The notes beneath the pieces were generated by a model. It saw only the letters and a program-made list of their open reading frames with translations. It was not told where the DNA came from and made no database searches. A DNA stretch of 27,826 bases, from the NCBI GenBank assembly GCA_964568855.1, contig CAZMSD010000045.1, positions 1-27,826 on the forward strand. The letters are read 5' to 3'. Position 1 is the stretch's first letter, and every line of letters starts with the position of its first letter. This DNA is from CAZMSD01 sp964568855 (GTDB taxonomy: Bacteria; CAIWAD01). Position numbers and translations under genes: made by a program. Of the stretch, positions 1 through 7,563 are shown in pieces.

Positions 1-2
1 AA

Positions 3-90
3 CGGAGAGAGAGGGATTCGAACCCTCGGTAGGGGTAAACCCTACACACGCTTTCCAAGCGTGCACCTTCAGCCACTCGGTCACCTCTCC
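3..90 (-). tRNA. tRNA-Ser (anticodon GGA)
   Basis: On the minus strand the sequence folds as a class II tRNA. The acceptor stem pairs GGAGAGG with TCTCTCC (one G-U pair) and G73 is the discriminator, as is usual for tRNA-Ser. A 5-bp anticodon stem (plus 47-51 with 59-63) encloses a TTGGAAA loop, giving anticodon GGA at plus 54-56. The long variable arm has a GTAGGG/CCCTAC stem, and the T arm contains GTTCGAATC. The CCA end is not encoded: the two bases after the discriminator are TT. The gene reads serine codons TCC and TCT. Confidence 0.96.
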
Positions 91-153
91 GGGTGGATCG
101 AATTCTCGATCCGACGGACCGACCTGCCGGCCCGCGCAGTGAAAATCCAGTCT

Positions 154-534
154 ATGGTTTGCGAGCTGGATAATCAAGCGGCCGCGGACTGCGATTCGGC
201 CGGGGGAGCGGCGCGACCCCGAATGGGCGCCCTGGCGCCCAACGGAGGCGATTGCATTACGCAGCCTGAAGACCTGAACATCGAAGTCGAGGGTATCTCG
301 GTGACACTCACGTGGACCGCAGGGTCGGCCTCCCTGCGGCACGTTTATCGCACGGCAGCTCCCTGGACCGAACCGCTGCCGGAGAACCGGGTCGCCACGG
401 TCTACGAGCCGGCATTCACAGATCCCGAAGCCCTGATCCTGGGCCGCGCCTGGTATGTCGTGACGACCACCGACGGTGCGATCGAACACAGGCGCGGCAA
501 CAGGGACGATATAAGCGTGGAGGCGCGGGAATAG
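154..534 (+). CDS. Hypothetical protein fragment with fibronectin-like fold; possible gene remnant
   Basis: The frame is open from inside the tRNA gene to 534, so the true start must be internal; ATG 154 and GTG 139 are candidates and neither has a convincing ribosome binding site. Residues after about 50 read like one fibronectin type III-like module of the kind repeated in large extracellular proteins: a strand with LTWTAG, then HVYRT, then an AFTDP turn and a final AWYVVTTTD strand. There is no signal peptide and the product would be only about 126 aa. It may therefore be the surviving tail of a larger secreted protein rather than a working gene. No function is assigned. Confidence 0.35.
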   Translation: MVCELDNQAAADCDSAGGAARPRMGALAPNGGDCITQPEDLNIEVEGISVTLTWTAGSASLRHVYRTAAPWTEPLPENRVATVYEPAFTDPEALILGRAWYVVTTTDGAIEHRRGNRDDISVEARE

Positions 535-579
535 TACTCCACAGGCGGACCTGTTCGAGCGCGCCTGAGGAAAGAGACC

Positions 580-1176
580 CTACTGCCTGATGGCCTCGAA
601 GCCGATCTCCACCTGCACCTCGTTGCCGACCACCAGGCCGCCGCTGTCCATCACCTTGCTCCAGCTGATGTCGTAATCACGCCGGTCGAGGGTCAGACCG
701 GTCTCCACGCCGATGCGGGTCTTTCCCCAGGGATCGACGAGGGGGCCGCTCAGCACGAAGGGCAACCGGACCTCCCGTGTTACTCCGTGCATGCTTAGAT
801 CGCCGGTGGCGATCCATTCCTTCCCCGCGACCTCGACCCGCCGGCTTTCGAAGACGATCTCCGGGTGCTCGGCCGCATCGAAGAAATCAGGACCGCGCAG
901 GTGCTCGTCGCGGTCGGGATTCCCCGTGTCGATGCTGGCCGCCTGGATCACGGCGCGCACCGAGGATTCTCCCGGCTTCCCGGCATCCAGCCTGATCTCA
1001 ATTTCGAAGTCCTTGAATTCGCCCCTGACCTTGCTCAGCACCATGTGCCGGACGCTGAATCCCACCTGGGCGTGGGAAGGATCCACCCGGTAGCGGTCCT
1101 GAGCCGCTGCTGAAAGAACCAGCATCAGGATGGCCAGGCATCCAGACAGGCCTTTGAGATTCACAGCTCTGCTCAT
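580..1176 (-). CDS. YceI-family periplasmic lipid-binding-like protein
   Basis: This 198-aa protein begins with a signal peptide (hydrophobic core about residues 8-24, likely cleaved after AAA-Q). A complete YceI domain follows: the opening YRVDPSHAQVGFSVRHM, then VRGEFKDF, then a strand pattern with IDTGNPDRDEHLRGPDFFD, and later the GDLSMHGVTREV segment. YceI proteins are small beta-barrels that bind a long isoprenoid or similar lipid in the periplasm; their physiological roles vary and no ligand can be named here. The gene is monocistronic and points away from the cytochrome operon, sharing the A+T-rich region 1177-1476 with it. Length and motifs are typical of the family, and the assignment is firm at family level only. 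Confidence 0.92.
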   Translation of the reverse strand: MSRAVNLKGLSGCLAILMLVLSAAAQDRYRVDPSHAQVGFSVRHMVLSKVRGEFKDFEIEIRLDAGKPGESSVRAVIQAASIDTGNPDRDEHLRGPDFFDAAEHPEIVFESRRVEVAGKEWIATGDLSMHGVTREVRLPFVLSGPLVDPWGKTRIGVETGLTLDRRDYDISWSKVMDSGGLVVGNEVQVEIGFEAIRQ

Positions 1177-1476
1177 TCTCCATTCCTTTGTATTTCGGGA
1201 TTGTCGAGCTGGCTTACGAACCGTGAATATAGGTTGTTCCTATTTTCTTTGTGTAAACTTAAGCTCTTCATGAACAATGTGTTAACAACTTAACGAGGAA
1301 AACGCGCGTTTCCTCTCGGTGATGCTATTTTCATGACATTCCCAGGACAATCTCCGACCGCTTTGTTGCATTTCTTAACAGGTGGAGCTAACTTATATCT
1401 ACCGGTGGGTTTATTTTCTGAACCACTTTTGCCGTCACTGATCTACATTACCATAAAGCCGCAAGGGAGAAAGCAG
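1177..1476. promoter_or_regulatory. A+T-rich divergent regulatory region between YceI gene and octaheme cytochrome gene
   Basis: This 300-nt stretch is visibly richer in A+T than the rest of the window and holds no credible gene. It should carry the promoters of both flanking genes. Visible elements are an inverted repeat GTTAA-N4-TTAAC at 1281-1294 and a near-perfect palindrome at 1295-1315. A TTAACA box at 1375-1380 lies 15 nt from TATCTA at 1396-1401, which could be a weak promoter for the cytochrome gene. No promoter could be assigned with confidence. A good ribosome binding site (AAGGGAG) precedes the ATG at 1477. Confidence 0.5.
1295..1315. promoter_or_regulatory. Near-perfect palindrome, candidate operator
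   Basis: GAGGAA, an inner palindrome AACGCGCGTT, and TTCCTC form a 20-nt dyad interrupted by a single extra A. It is directly preceded by a second dyad (1281-1294) and sits in the only long noncoding A+T-rich stretch, between two divergent genes. This placement suits a dimeric regulator's operator. There is no T-tract directly after it in either direction, so a terminator is less likely. Its regulator is unknown. Confidence 0.35.
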
Positions 1477-2919
1477 ATGAAGTTCCTGTCCGCTCTGTGT
1501 ATCGGCGGGTTACTCGTTGGATCGGCCTGGGCCTTCCAATCGAACCTCCCGCAGGAGCTCTCCGCGCAAACCCGGGAATGCGTGGAGTGCCACGCCGACC
1601 AGAATCCCGGCCTGTACCAGCAATGGGGCTACAGCGCCCACTACGGCGCCAACGTGGGCTGCTACGAGTGTCACATGGCGCAGGCGGGCGATTCGGACAT
1701 CCTCAAGGACGGCACCCACGACGACTTCGTGATCTCGACCATCGTCAGCCCGCTGGACTGCAAGCGCTGCCATGTGAAGGAAGTGGAGGAGTTCCTCAAC
1801 TCGCATCACTCCAAGGCCGGTCGCATCATGGGTTCCCTGGACAACCACCTGGCCGAAGTGGTCGAGGGCAACAACGACCTGGTGACGCCCATGTACCCAC
1901 TGGGAATCTCGGCCGCCGCGGTCAACGGCTGCTGGCAGTGCCACGGCAGTTTCGTTCAGGTTCTTGACAACGGCCAGCTCGATCCGGCCACCTGGCCGAA
2001 TACGGGCATGGGTCGCGTGAATCCCGACGGTTCGGAAGGCTCCTGCTCAGCCTGCCACCAGCGCCATGCCTTCTCGGCCGCGCAGGCCAGGCACCCGGAC
2101 AACTGCGGCAAGTGCCACCTGGGTCCGGATCACCCGCAGTGGGAGATCTTCTACGAATCCAAGCACGGCATCGCTTTCACGGCCCACGCGGACGAAATGA
2201 ACATGGAATCCTCCAAGTGGGTGGTGGGCGAGGATTACACTGCGGCGCCCACCTGCGCCACGTGTCACATGAGTGCCACGGCGAACCAGGACATCACGCA
2301 CAACATCGGCCTGCGCATCAAGTGGAACAACCGTCCGCCGCGATCCAAGCTGGCTCACGAGACGGATAAGAAGTGGAACCTCTCCTCGCAGGCCATCCAC
2401 GCAGATACGCGCCGCGAGAACATGGTGGAAGTCTGCATGAACTGCCACGAGAGCGCATTCGTGAACAACTTCTTCATCCAGTACGAGGGACTGATCGACC
2501 TCTACGACAAGAAGTACGCCGAACCCGGCCTCAAGCTGTACAAGCTGGCCTCGGCGGTGCTCAAGACCCAGAAGGACTACGCCAAGTTCGTCCATCCCAT
2601 CGACTGGACCTGGTTCGAGATCTGGCACCACGAAGGCCGCCGCGCCCGTCACGCCGCCGCCATGCAGGCGCCCGACTACACGCACTGGCACGGCACCTAC
2701 GACCTGGCCAAGCACTGGATGACCAAGTTCGTGCCGGAGATCAAGGACATCATCCACGAGTTCAAGAGTTCGGCGCCGGCGGAAGTCCGCGCCCTGGAGG
2801 AGGGGCTCGACCAGGTGATGAACACCAGGCACTGGAAGTGGTCGCTGAACAAGGAAGATCCGAAGGTCAAGAAGGCCAGGCAGAAGCGTCAGAAGGAATT
2901 CAAGGACCGTTACAACTAG
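1477..2919 (+). CDS. Octaheme cytochrome c of the hydroxylamine oxidoreductase (HAO) family
   Basis: The product is a 480-aa periplasmic protein with a signal peptide (residues 1-19, AWA-F). Eight CXXCH heme sites start at Cys 35, 62, 95, 152, 190, 210, 260 and 320. The segment after heme 6 (CHLGPDHPQWEIF, then SKHGI) and heme 7 (CATCHMSA) are HAO-family signatures. Family members either oxidise hydroxylamine or hydrazine, or (the epsilon-HAO type) reduce nitrite or hydroxylamine. Oxidative enzymes carry a tyrosine cross-linked to the catalytic heme; Tyr401 and Tyr408 lie near the expected region, but equivalence cannot be judged without alignment. The ATG at 1477 is chosen because it starts the signal peptide and has AAGGGAG upstream; the frame is open further 5' but without such features. 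The downstream NrfC/NrfD partners favour quinol-driven reduction. This direction is an inference. Confidence 0.9.
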   Translation: MKFLSALCIGGLLVGSAWAFQSNLPQELSAQTRECVECHADQNPGLYQQWGYSAHYGANVGCYECHMAQAGDSDILKDGTHDDFVISTIVSPLDCKRCHVKEVEEFLNSHHSKAGRIMGSLDNHLAEVVEGNNDLVTPMYPLGISAAAVNGCWQCHGSFVQVLDNGQLDPATWPNTGMGRVNPDGSEGSCSACHQRHAFSAAQARHPDNCGKCHLGPDHPQWEIFYESKHGIAFTAHADEMNMESSKWVVGEDYTAAPTCATCHMSATANQDITHNIGLRIKWNNRPPRSKLAHETDKKWNLSSQAIHADTRRENMVEVCMNCHESAFVNNFFIQYEGLIDLYDKKYAEPGLKLYKLASAVLKTQKDYAKFVHPIDWTWFEIWHHEGRRARHAAAMQAPDYTHWHGTYDLAKHWMTKFVPEIKDIIHEFKSSAPAEVRALEEGLDQVMNTRHWKWSLNKEDPKVKKARQKRQKEFKDRYN

Positions 2920-2948
2920 GCCGGCCGATTCCGGAATCGTAACCTATG

Positions 2949-2977
2949 GAGGGCGGAACAGATCCGCCCTCTTTCTT
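2949..2977 (+). terminator. Intrinsic terminator after the octaheme cytochrome gene
   Basis: A perfect 9-bp stem, GAGGGCGGA (2949-2957) and TCCGCCCTC (2963-2971), encloses a 5-nt loop and is followed by TTTCTTG. It ends 84 nt before the next start codon, so the octaheme gene is either a separate transcript or is partly attenuated from the genes behind it. Confidence 0.75.
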
Positions 2978-3061
2978 GTGTTACAGCCTGTCAACAGCTT
3001 TGCAAACCATACCTCACGATAGTAGATTGCACCCGGTCCATTGCGAATAACGGAAGCACTG

Positions 3062-3892
3062 ATGTCCAGCTCCCGATCCAACCTGTTCATCCTGGCGCTG
3101 ATCCTCTGGGGCTGCGCACCCGCCTACGGACAGCGGACCTCGGACAGGATCCACGAGTTGGAGAACTACCACGGCTACTACCCCTGCAGCGACTGTCACG
3201 CGGACCAGGAGACCAATCCCCGGCCGCGTTTCCTGGTGGACGAGCACTACGAGCCCATCGAGTGGGAGGATTCCACGGGGGCGACCCGGATCGTGGAATT
3301 CGGCGAACTGGTTTCCTTCGCCGATCTGCTCGGTGCCGAGCGCCCGGCGGATCGCCGCGCCGAGGATCTGCGACGCATCGGCGAACGCCTGCATGTCGCG
3401 CAGTTCATGGAGGACAACGGCTACGCGCCCGAGGATTCCATCTGGACGATGACTCACGGCGGGGCGAACCTCTGGTGCCTGGATTGCCACGACGGGAACG
3501 ATCGCGACTCTCTGATCAAGATGAACGAAGAGGCGCTGGGCTTCAACGAAAGCCAGTTTCTCTGCGGGCAGTGTCACGGACCCGAGCTGCGCGATTGGGA
3601 AATGAGCATCCACGGCAGGACCGACGGTTTCTGGGACGCGCGGCTGGATCTCGAACAAGGCAGCACCCGGTTGCTCTGCGTCGAGTGTCACACGGCCCAC
3701 GCGCCGCGTTTCAGGCCCATGCAGCCGCTGGCGGCGCCTGTGGCCCGGCTGGACAACCTGCCCGCCTCAGCCAGGCCGCACGAAGCGCACCGCGGGGAGT
3801 ACGACGAACTGGGCCCCCACCTCTGGATGGAGCCGCAGGCCGGAGTGGCCGGAAACGAAGATCATCCGGAGGCGGATCACGACCATGAATAG
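3062..3892 (+). CDS. Periplasmic tetraheme cytochrome c, electron carrier of an Nrf-like module
   Basis: This 276-aa protein has four CXXCH sites at Cys 42, 139, 168 and 206. The N-terminus is a signal peptide whose core ends LWGC-AP; Cys18 could make it a lipoprotein, or cleavage could follow AYG. The C-terminal part (GQCHGPELRDW, then IHGRTDGFWD, then CVECHTAHAPRF) resembles multiheme cytochromes that sit beside NrfC/NrfD pairs in deltaproteobacterial operons. Its likely role is to pass electrons between the iron-sulfur protein encoded next and the octaheme enzyme, as pentaheme NrfB does for NrfA. ATG 3062 with GGAAG upstream is preferred over an earlier TTG at 3041. The tail is His/Asp/Glu-rich (HPEADHDHE). 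The next gene starts 21 nt downstream. Confidence 0.85.
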   Translation: MSSSRSNLFILALILWGCAPAYGQRTSDRIHELENYHGYYPCSDCHADQETNPRPRFLVDEHYEPIEWEDSTGATRIVEFGELVSFADLLGAERPADRRAEDLRRIGERLHVAQFMEDNGYAPEDSIWTMTHGGANLWCLDCHDGNDRDSLIKMNEEALGFNESQFLCGQCHGPELRDWEMSIHGRTDGFWDARLDLEQGSTRLLCVECHTAHAPRFRPMQPLAAPVARLDNLPASARPHEAHRGEYDELGPHLWMEPQAGVAGNEDHPEADHDHE

Positions 3893-3913
3893 ACGGAACG
3901 AAGGAACAGGACG

Positions 3914-4870
3914 GTGACGATCGAAAGGAACCGCCCGGGACCGCGAGGGAATCGGCGAGTGCGCGAGCCGCGACTCCCGCGTCGCGCGTTTCTGAAGACC
4001 ATCAGCGCCGCGGCGGCCCTGGCCGGGATTCCCTTCGCCGCGCTGGACGCCGGCGCCCTCTCGCTGGACGAGTTCTTCCAGAAGCACTTCTACGAGCTGG
4101 ATCGGGACGAGCTGCAGCGCATCCTGGCCCGCCTCGAGCAGGAGTACAGGGAACGTTTCCAGCGCGAAGACATCACGCTCAACGCCAGAGGACCCCTGCC
4201 CGGCGTCCGCTTCGCCTATGCCCTGAACCTGGCCAAGTGCATCGGCTGCCGGAAATGCGTACAGGCCTGCGTGCAAGAAAACAACCAGCACCGGGGACGC
4301 GGCGAGCGGGGCGACCGGATCGAGTACATCCGGGTGCTCGAGATGGACAAAGGCTCCCTGGACCTCGAGCAGTCGCGCCACGACTACGAGCACGAGGTGC
4401 CGGCCGAGGGCAGGTATTACATGCCCGTCCAGTGCCACCACTGCAACAGCGCCCCCTGCACCAAGGTCTGCCCGGTGGAGGCCACCTGGCAGGAGCGCGA
4501 CGGGATCGTGGTGGTGGATTACAACTGGTGCATCGGCTGCCGCTACTGCGCGGCCGCGTGCCCGTACTGGGCGCGGCGCTTCAACTGGTCCAGCCCGGAA
4601 CTGCCCGCCGAAGAGCTCAACCCGGAGATGCACTACCTGGGCAACCGGCCCCGGCAGAAGGGCGTGATGGAGAAATGCACCTTCTGCATCGACCGCACCA
4701 GGCGGGGACAGAATCCGGCCTGCCTGGAAGTATGTCCCACGGGCAGCCGGAAGTTCGGCAACCTGCTCGACCCCGACAGCGTGATCCGCCGGGTGATCGA
4801 GCACAAGCGGACCTTCATTCTGAAAGAGGACCTGGGAACGGAACCGAGCTTCTACTACTTCTTCGATTGA
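3914..4870 (+). CDS. Tat-exported ferredoxin-like subunit with four [4Fe-4S] clusters, NrfC/HybA type
   Basis: This 318-aa protein starts at GTG 3914, preceded by AAGGAACAGG. A twin-arginine signal is present (PRRAFLKT, Arg23-Arg24) followed by an Ala-rich hydrophobic stretch, so the folded protein is exported. Sixteen cysteines form four cluster sets: 109/112/115/119, 174/177/182/186, 206/209/212/216 and 255/258/270/274. The pattern is typical of NrfC, HybA, DmsB and PsrB, which hand electrons between an NrfD-type membrane subunit and a periplasmic partner. The helical spacer before the first cluster (about residues 50-90) is somewhat long. It lies between the tetraheme and NrfD genes (21 and 19 nt gaps), which supports a single complex. 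Confidence 0.93.
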   Translation: MTIERNRPGPRGNRRVREPRLPRRAFLKTISAAAALAGIPFAALDAGALSLDEFFQKHFYELDRDELQRILARLEQEYRERFQREDITLNARGPLPGVRFAYALNLAKCIGCRKCVQACVQENNQHRGRGERGDRIEYIRVLEMDKGSLDLEQSRHDYEHEVPAEGRYYMPVQCHHCNSAPCTKVCPVEATWQERDGIVVVDYNWCIGCRYCAAACPYWARRFNWSSPELPAEELNPEMHYLGNRPRQKGVMEKCTFCIDRTRRGQNPACLEVCPTGSRKFGNLLDPDSVIRRVIEHKRTFILKEDLGTEPSFYYFFD

Positions 4871-4889
4871 GCGAGGCGCGGAGCAGCGC

Positions 4890-6119
4890 ATGAACGAGCA
4901 TCTTCGACTGTATCCAGGATTCGTCCGGTCTTCGGCGGTCTCGGTCTTCTGCGGTTCGAGGGCCTACCGGCTCTGGCTGGCCTTCCTCTTCCTGCTGATC
5001 CTCGGCGGCTTATGGGCCTACGTCCACCAGCTGCGCGGGGGTCTAGCCGTCACGGGCATGACCGACCAGGTCTCCTGGGGCATCTACATCGCCAATTTCA
5101 CCTTCCTGGTGGGCGTGGCCGCCGCCGCGGTGATGATGGTGATTCCGGGCTACCTGTATCACATCAAGTCCGTCAAGGACGGCGTGCTGATCGGTGAGAT
5201 GGTGGCCATCGGCGCCATCGTGATGTGCCTGTTGTTCGTCGTGGTGGACCTCGGCCGCCCCGACAGGATGTGGCACATGATCCCCCTGCTGGGTCGCTTC
5301 AATTTCCCGATCTCCATGTTGAGCTGGGACGTGGTGGTGCTCAGCGGCTACCTGCTGCTCAACCTGCACGTTCCCGGGTACCTGCTGTTCATGCGCTACC
5401 GGGGAAGGGAACCGAGGAAGGGCTACTACCTGCCCTTCGTCTACGTTTCCGTGGTCTGGGCGATCAGCATCCACACGGTCACCGCGTTTCTCTATACCGG
5501 ACTGGCGGGGCGCCCCTTCTGGAACACGGCGATCCTCGCTCCCCGTTTCATCGCCAGCGCCTTCTGCGCCGGCCCGGCCTTCATCGTGCTGGTGCTCCAC
5601 GCCGTCAAGGCCTGGACGCGTTTCGAGATCAAGGGCGAGCTGATCCGCTTCATGAGAATGGTGGTGCTCGTTTCAGGTCTGATCAATATCTTCATGCTGA
5701 TATCCGAGGTCTTCACCGAGTTCTACGCAGACAGCGCCCACATCGCCAGCGCGCGCTACCTGTTCTTCGGCCTGCATGGGCACGACGCCCTGGTTCCCTG
5801 GATCTGGACCTCGATCGGCATGAACGTGGCGGCGCTGCTGATGCTCATATCACGCGCTTTCGAACGCCGCGGCGTGCTCATGGCCAACCTCCCGCTGGTC
5901 CTGCTGATCGTGGCCATCTGGATCGAGAAGGGAGTGGGCCTGATCATTCCCGGATTCGTCCCCACGCCGCTGGGCGAGCTCTTCGAGTACCTGCCCTCGC
6001 TGACGGAAACCATGGTCAGCCTGGGAATCTGGGGTATCGGGCTGCTGGTGATCACGCTGCTGGTCAAGCACGCGGTGGACGTGGAAACCGGCGCGCTGCG
6101 GGCTGACCCGGCTGATTGA
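4890..6119 (+). CDS. NrfD/PsrC-family quinone-interacting integral membrane subunit
   Basis: This 409-aa, very hydrophobic protein has about nine or ten predicted membrane helices by eye. It contains family hallmarks: the GMTDQVSWGIYIANFTFLVG segment after the first helix, a VVDLGRPDR loop, and WD in the following helix region. NrfD-type subunits bind menaquinol or ubiquinol in the membrane and exchange electrons with the adjacent four-cluster protein; they lack heme. Together with the two upstream genes it gives a membrane-to-periplasm electron route ending, by inference, at the octaheme cytochrome. A start at ATG 4890 leaves 19 nt after the preceding stop. Confidence 0.93.
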   Translation: MNEHLRLYPGFVRSSAVSVFCGSRAYRLWLAFLFLLILGGLWAYVHQLRGGLAVTGMTDQVSWGIYIANFTFLVGVAAAAVMMVIPGYLYHIKSVKDGVLIGEMVAIGAIVMCLLFVVVDLGRPDRMWHMIPLLGRFNFPISMLSWDVVVLSGYLLLNLHVPGYLLFMRYRGREPRKGYYLPFVYVSVVWAISIHTVTAFLYTGLAGRPFWNTAILAPRFIASAFCAGPAFIVLVLHAVKAWTRFEIKGELIRFMRMVVLVSGLINIFMLISEVFTEFYADSAHIASARYLFFGLHGHDALVPWIWTSIGMNVAALLMLISRAFERRGVLMANLPLVLLIVAIWIEKGVGLIIPGFVPTPLGELFEYLPSLTETMVSLGIWGIGLLVITLLVKHAVDVETGALRADPAD

Positions 6120-6174
6120 CCATGTAACACGAGCCGTCCCGCGGATTCGCGCGGAGGACACCGGCGATCTGCCA

Positions 6175-6912
6175 ATGAAATTCCTGCCCCTGCTGGACCG
6201 CCTCCCCCGACCGGGCGGACACGACTGCATCGCACTGCTCGGAGGGGGCGGCAAGACGGCCCTGCTCCACCGGCTTGGATCCGAACTGGCCTCCCTGTGC
6301 GACCGCGTCCTGCTGACTTCGCTGACCAAGGCCGCCCGCCACGACGACGACGAAGTGGTCTACCGCGAAACCGTTGAGCTCACCGGGCTCGCCGAGCAGT
6401 TCCGCCGGCGGAATCCCCTCTACGTGATGCACACGGATCACAGCCGTGAGAAGCTGCGCGGCCTGTCGCCGGAGGACCTGCAGCGCTACCTCCGCCGCGC
6501 GGACTGCTGCCTCTTCGAGTGTGACGGTGCGCGCAGCCGCCCGCTGAAGATCCACGCCCCTCCCGATCCGCCCGCGCCGGACTTCTGCTCCCTGGCGATC
6601 CTGGTGGTGGGGGCCGACGTGCTGGACACGACCCTCGAGGACGGGCTGGTCCATCGACCGGAGCGCTTCGCCGAGCACTGGGGCATAGATTTCGATTCGC
6701 CCTTGGGCGAGGACTTCATCGCCGAGGTTCTCTGCAGCCCCGTTGGTTATCTTGCCATGGTGCCGGAGGGGATGCCGCGCCGCTATTTCGTGAACAAGGC
6801 GGACGCCCATCCCGAGCAGGCCGCGCGGCTGGCCGGGGCCCTCGCCCGCCGCTCCGGATGCGCCACGAGCTTCGGCAGCGTGCAACAGGGTTTCTGGAAA
6901 GCGATGTCGTGA
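6175..6912 (+). CDS. yqeC: YqeC-family selenium-dependent hydroxylase accessory protein
   Basis: This 245-aa protein has a P-loop near the N-terminus (LLGGGGKTALL, GGGGKT at residues 23-28). YqeC-family segments follow: a ConA-like TSLTKAA, an ECDGARSRPLKIHAP block, and VVGADVLD near the middle. YqeC proteins are genetically tied to selenium-dependent molybdenum hydroxylases and are thought to help install the labile selenium or the Mo cofactor; the chemistry is not settled. It lies 55 nt behind the NrfD gene and its stop overlaps the mocA start (GTGA at 6909-6912), so the four accessory genes form one unit. The start ATG lacks a well-spaced ribosome binding site; a GGAGGA lies about 16 nt upstream. 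Confidence 0.85.
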   Translation: MKFLPLLDRLPRPGGHDCIALLGGGGKTALLHRLGSELASLCDRVLLTSLTKAARHDDDEVVYRETVELTGLAEQFRRRNPLYVMHTDHSREKLRGLSPEDLQRYLRRADCCLFECDGARSRPLKIHAPPDPPAPDFCSLAILVVGADVLDTTLEDGLVHRPERFAEHWGIDFDSPLGEDFIAEVLCSPVGYLAMVPEGMPRRYFVNKADAHPEQAARLAGALARRSGCATSFGSVQQGFWKAMS

Positions 6913-7517
6913 TCGATTCTCCGAGCATCAGCCTGATCATCCCCGCGGCCGGGCTCTCGCGCCGGCACCCGCCCAACAAGCTGCTGCTGCCGCTGGAAGG
7001 CGAAACGGTGATCCAGCGCAGCGTAGCCCGGTTCATCGAGGCTCCCTGCGAGATCCTGGTGATCCTCGGCCACCAGGCCGAGCGGCTGGAGCGCTGCTTG
7101 TCCGAGTGTTACGGGGACCGGGTCAGGCTGGTCCGCAACCCGCGATACCGGGAAGGCCTGGCCTCGTCGCTCAGGGCGGGTATCCTGGCGGCGCGGGGGG
7201 AGGCGGACTACCTGGCCTTCTGCGGGGGCGACCGGCCGTTCATCCGGCATGACACCGTGATACGGCTCTTCGACCGGGTGGCGGAGCTGCGCCCGCGGAT
7301 CCTGCGTCCCGTCTGCGAGGGCCGGCCGGGGCAGCCTTGCTTCTTCTCGGCCGAGTTCCGTTCCGAATTGCTGGAACTCGAGGGGGACACGGGAGGGCGC
7401 CGGGTGCTGGAGCGGCACGCGGAGGAGACCCTCGAAGTCGAGGTCGAGGATCGGGGAACGGTCCGCGACATGGACCGCTACCTGGAAGAGAGGGCCGAAG
7501 CCGCGGGTCGCGGATAG
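6909..7517 (+). CDS. mocA: MocA-type molybdenum cofactor cytidylyltransferase
   Basis: The 202-aa product is a single nucleotidyltransferase domain. It opens with LIIPAAGLSRR and NKLLLPLEG, the MobA/MocA/IspD nucleotide-binding signature, followed by CGGDRPFI in place of the usual GD(M/Q)P metal-binding motif and GQPCFFS late in the domain. MocA adds CMP to molybdopterin-Mo to make the cytosine dinucleotide cofactor used by xanthine-dehydrogenase-family enzymes. The start is taken as GTG 6909 because it overlaps the yqeC stop and places the domain at residue 9. In E. coli the mocA gene (ygfJ) also follows yqeC. A missing Met at the usual MG position (here RRHPPNK) is a mild oddity. Confidence 0.85.
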   Translation: MIDSPSISLIIPAAGLSRRHPPNKLLLPLEGETVIQRSVARFIEAPCEILVILGHQAERLERCLSECYGDRVRLVRNPRYREGLASSLRAGILAARGEADYLAFCGGDRPFIRHDTVIRLFDRVAELRPRILRPVCEGRPGQPCFFSAEFRSELLELEGDTGGRRVLERHAEETLEVEVEDRGTVRDMDRYLEERAEAAGRG

Positions 7518-7563
7518 AGCGCCGGTGAAGGCCGGCGGCATTAAGAAGCACGCTAGTGGAGTA

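Noticed and set aside
1333..1476. Longer start for the octaheme cytochrome
   Set aside because: The extra 48 residues would push the signal peptide inside the protein and lack a ribosome binding site; ATG 1477 has both.
1477..2919. Assignment of the multiheme protein as NrfA
   Set aside because: There are eight CXXCH sites and HAO-type segments; there is no CXXCK catalytic heme and the protein is not pentaheme.
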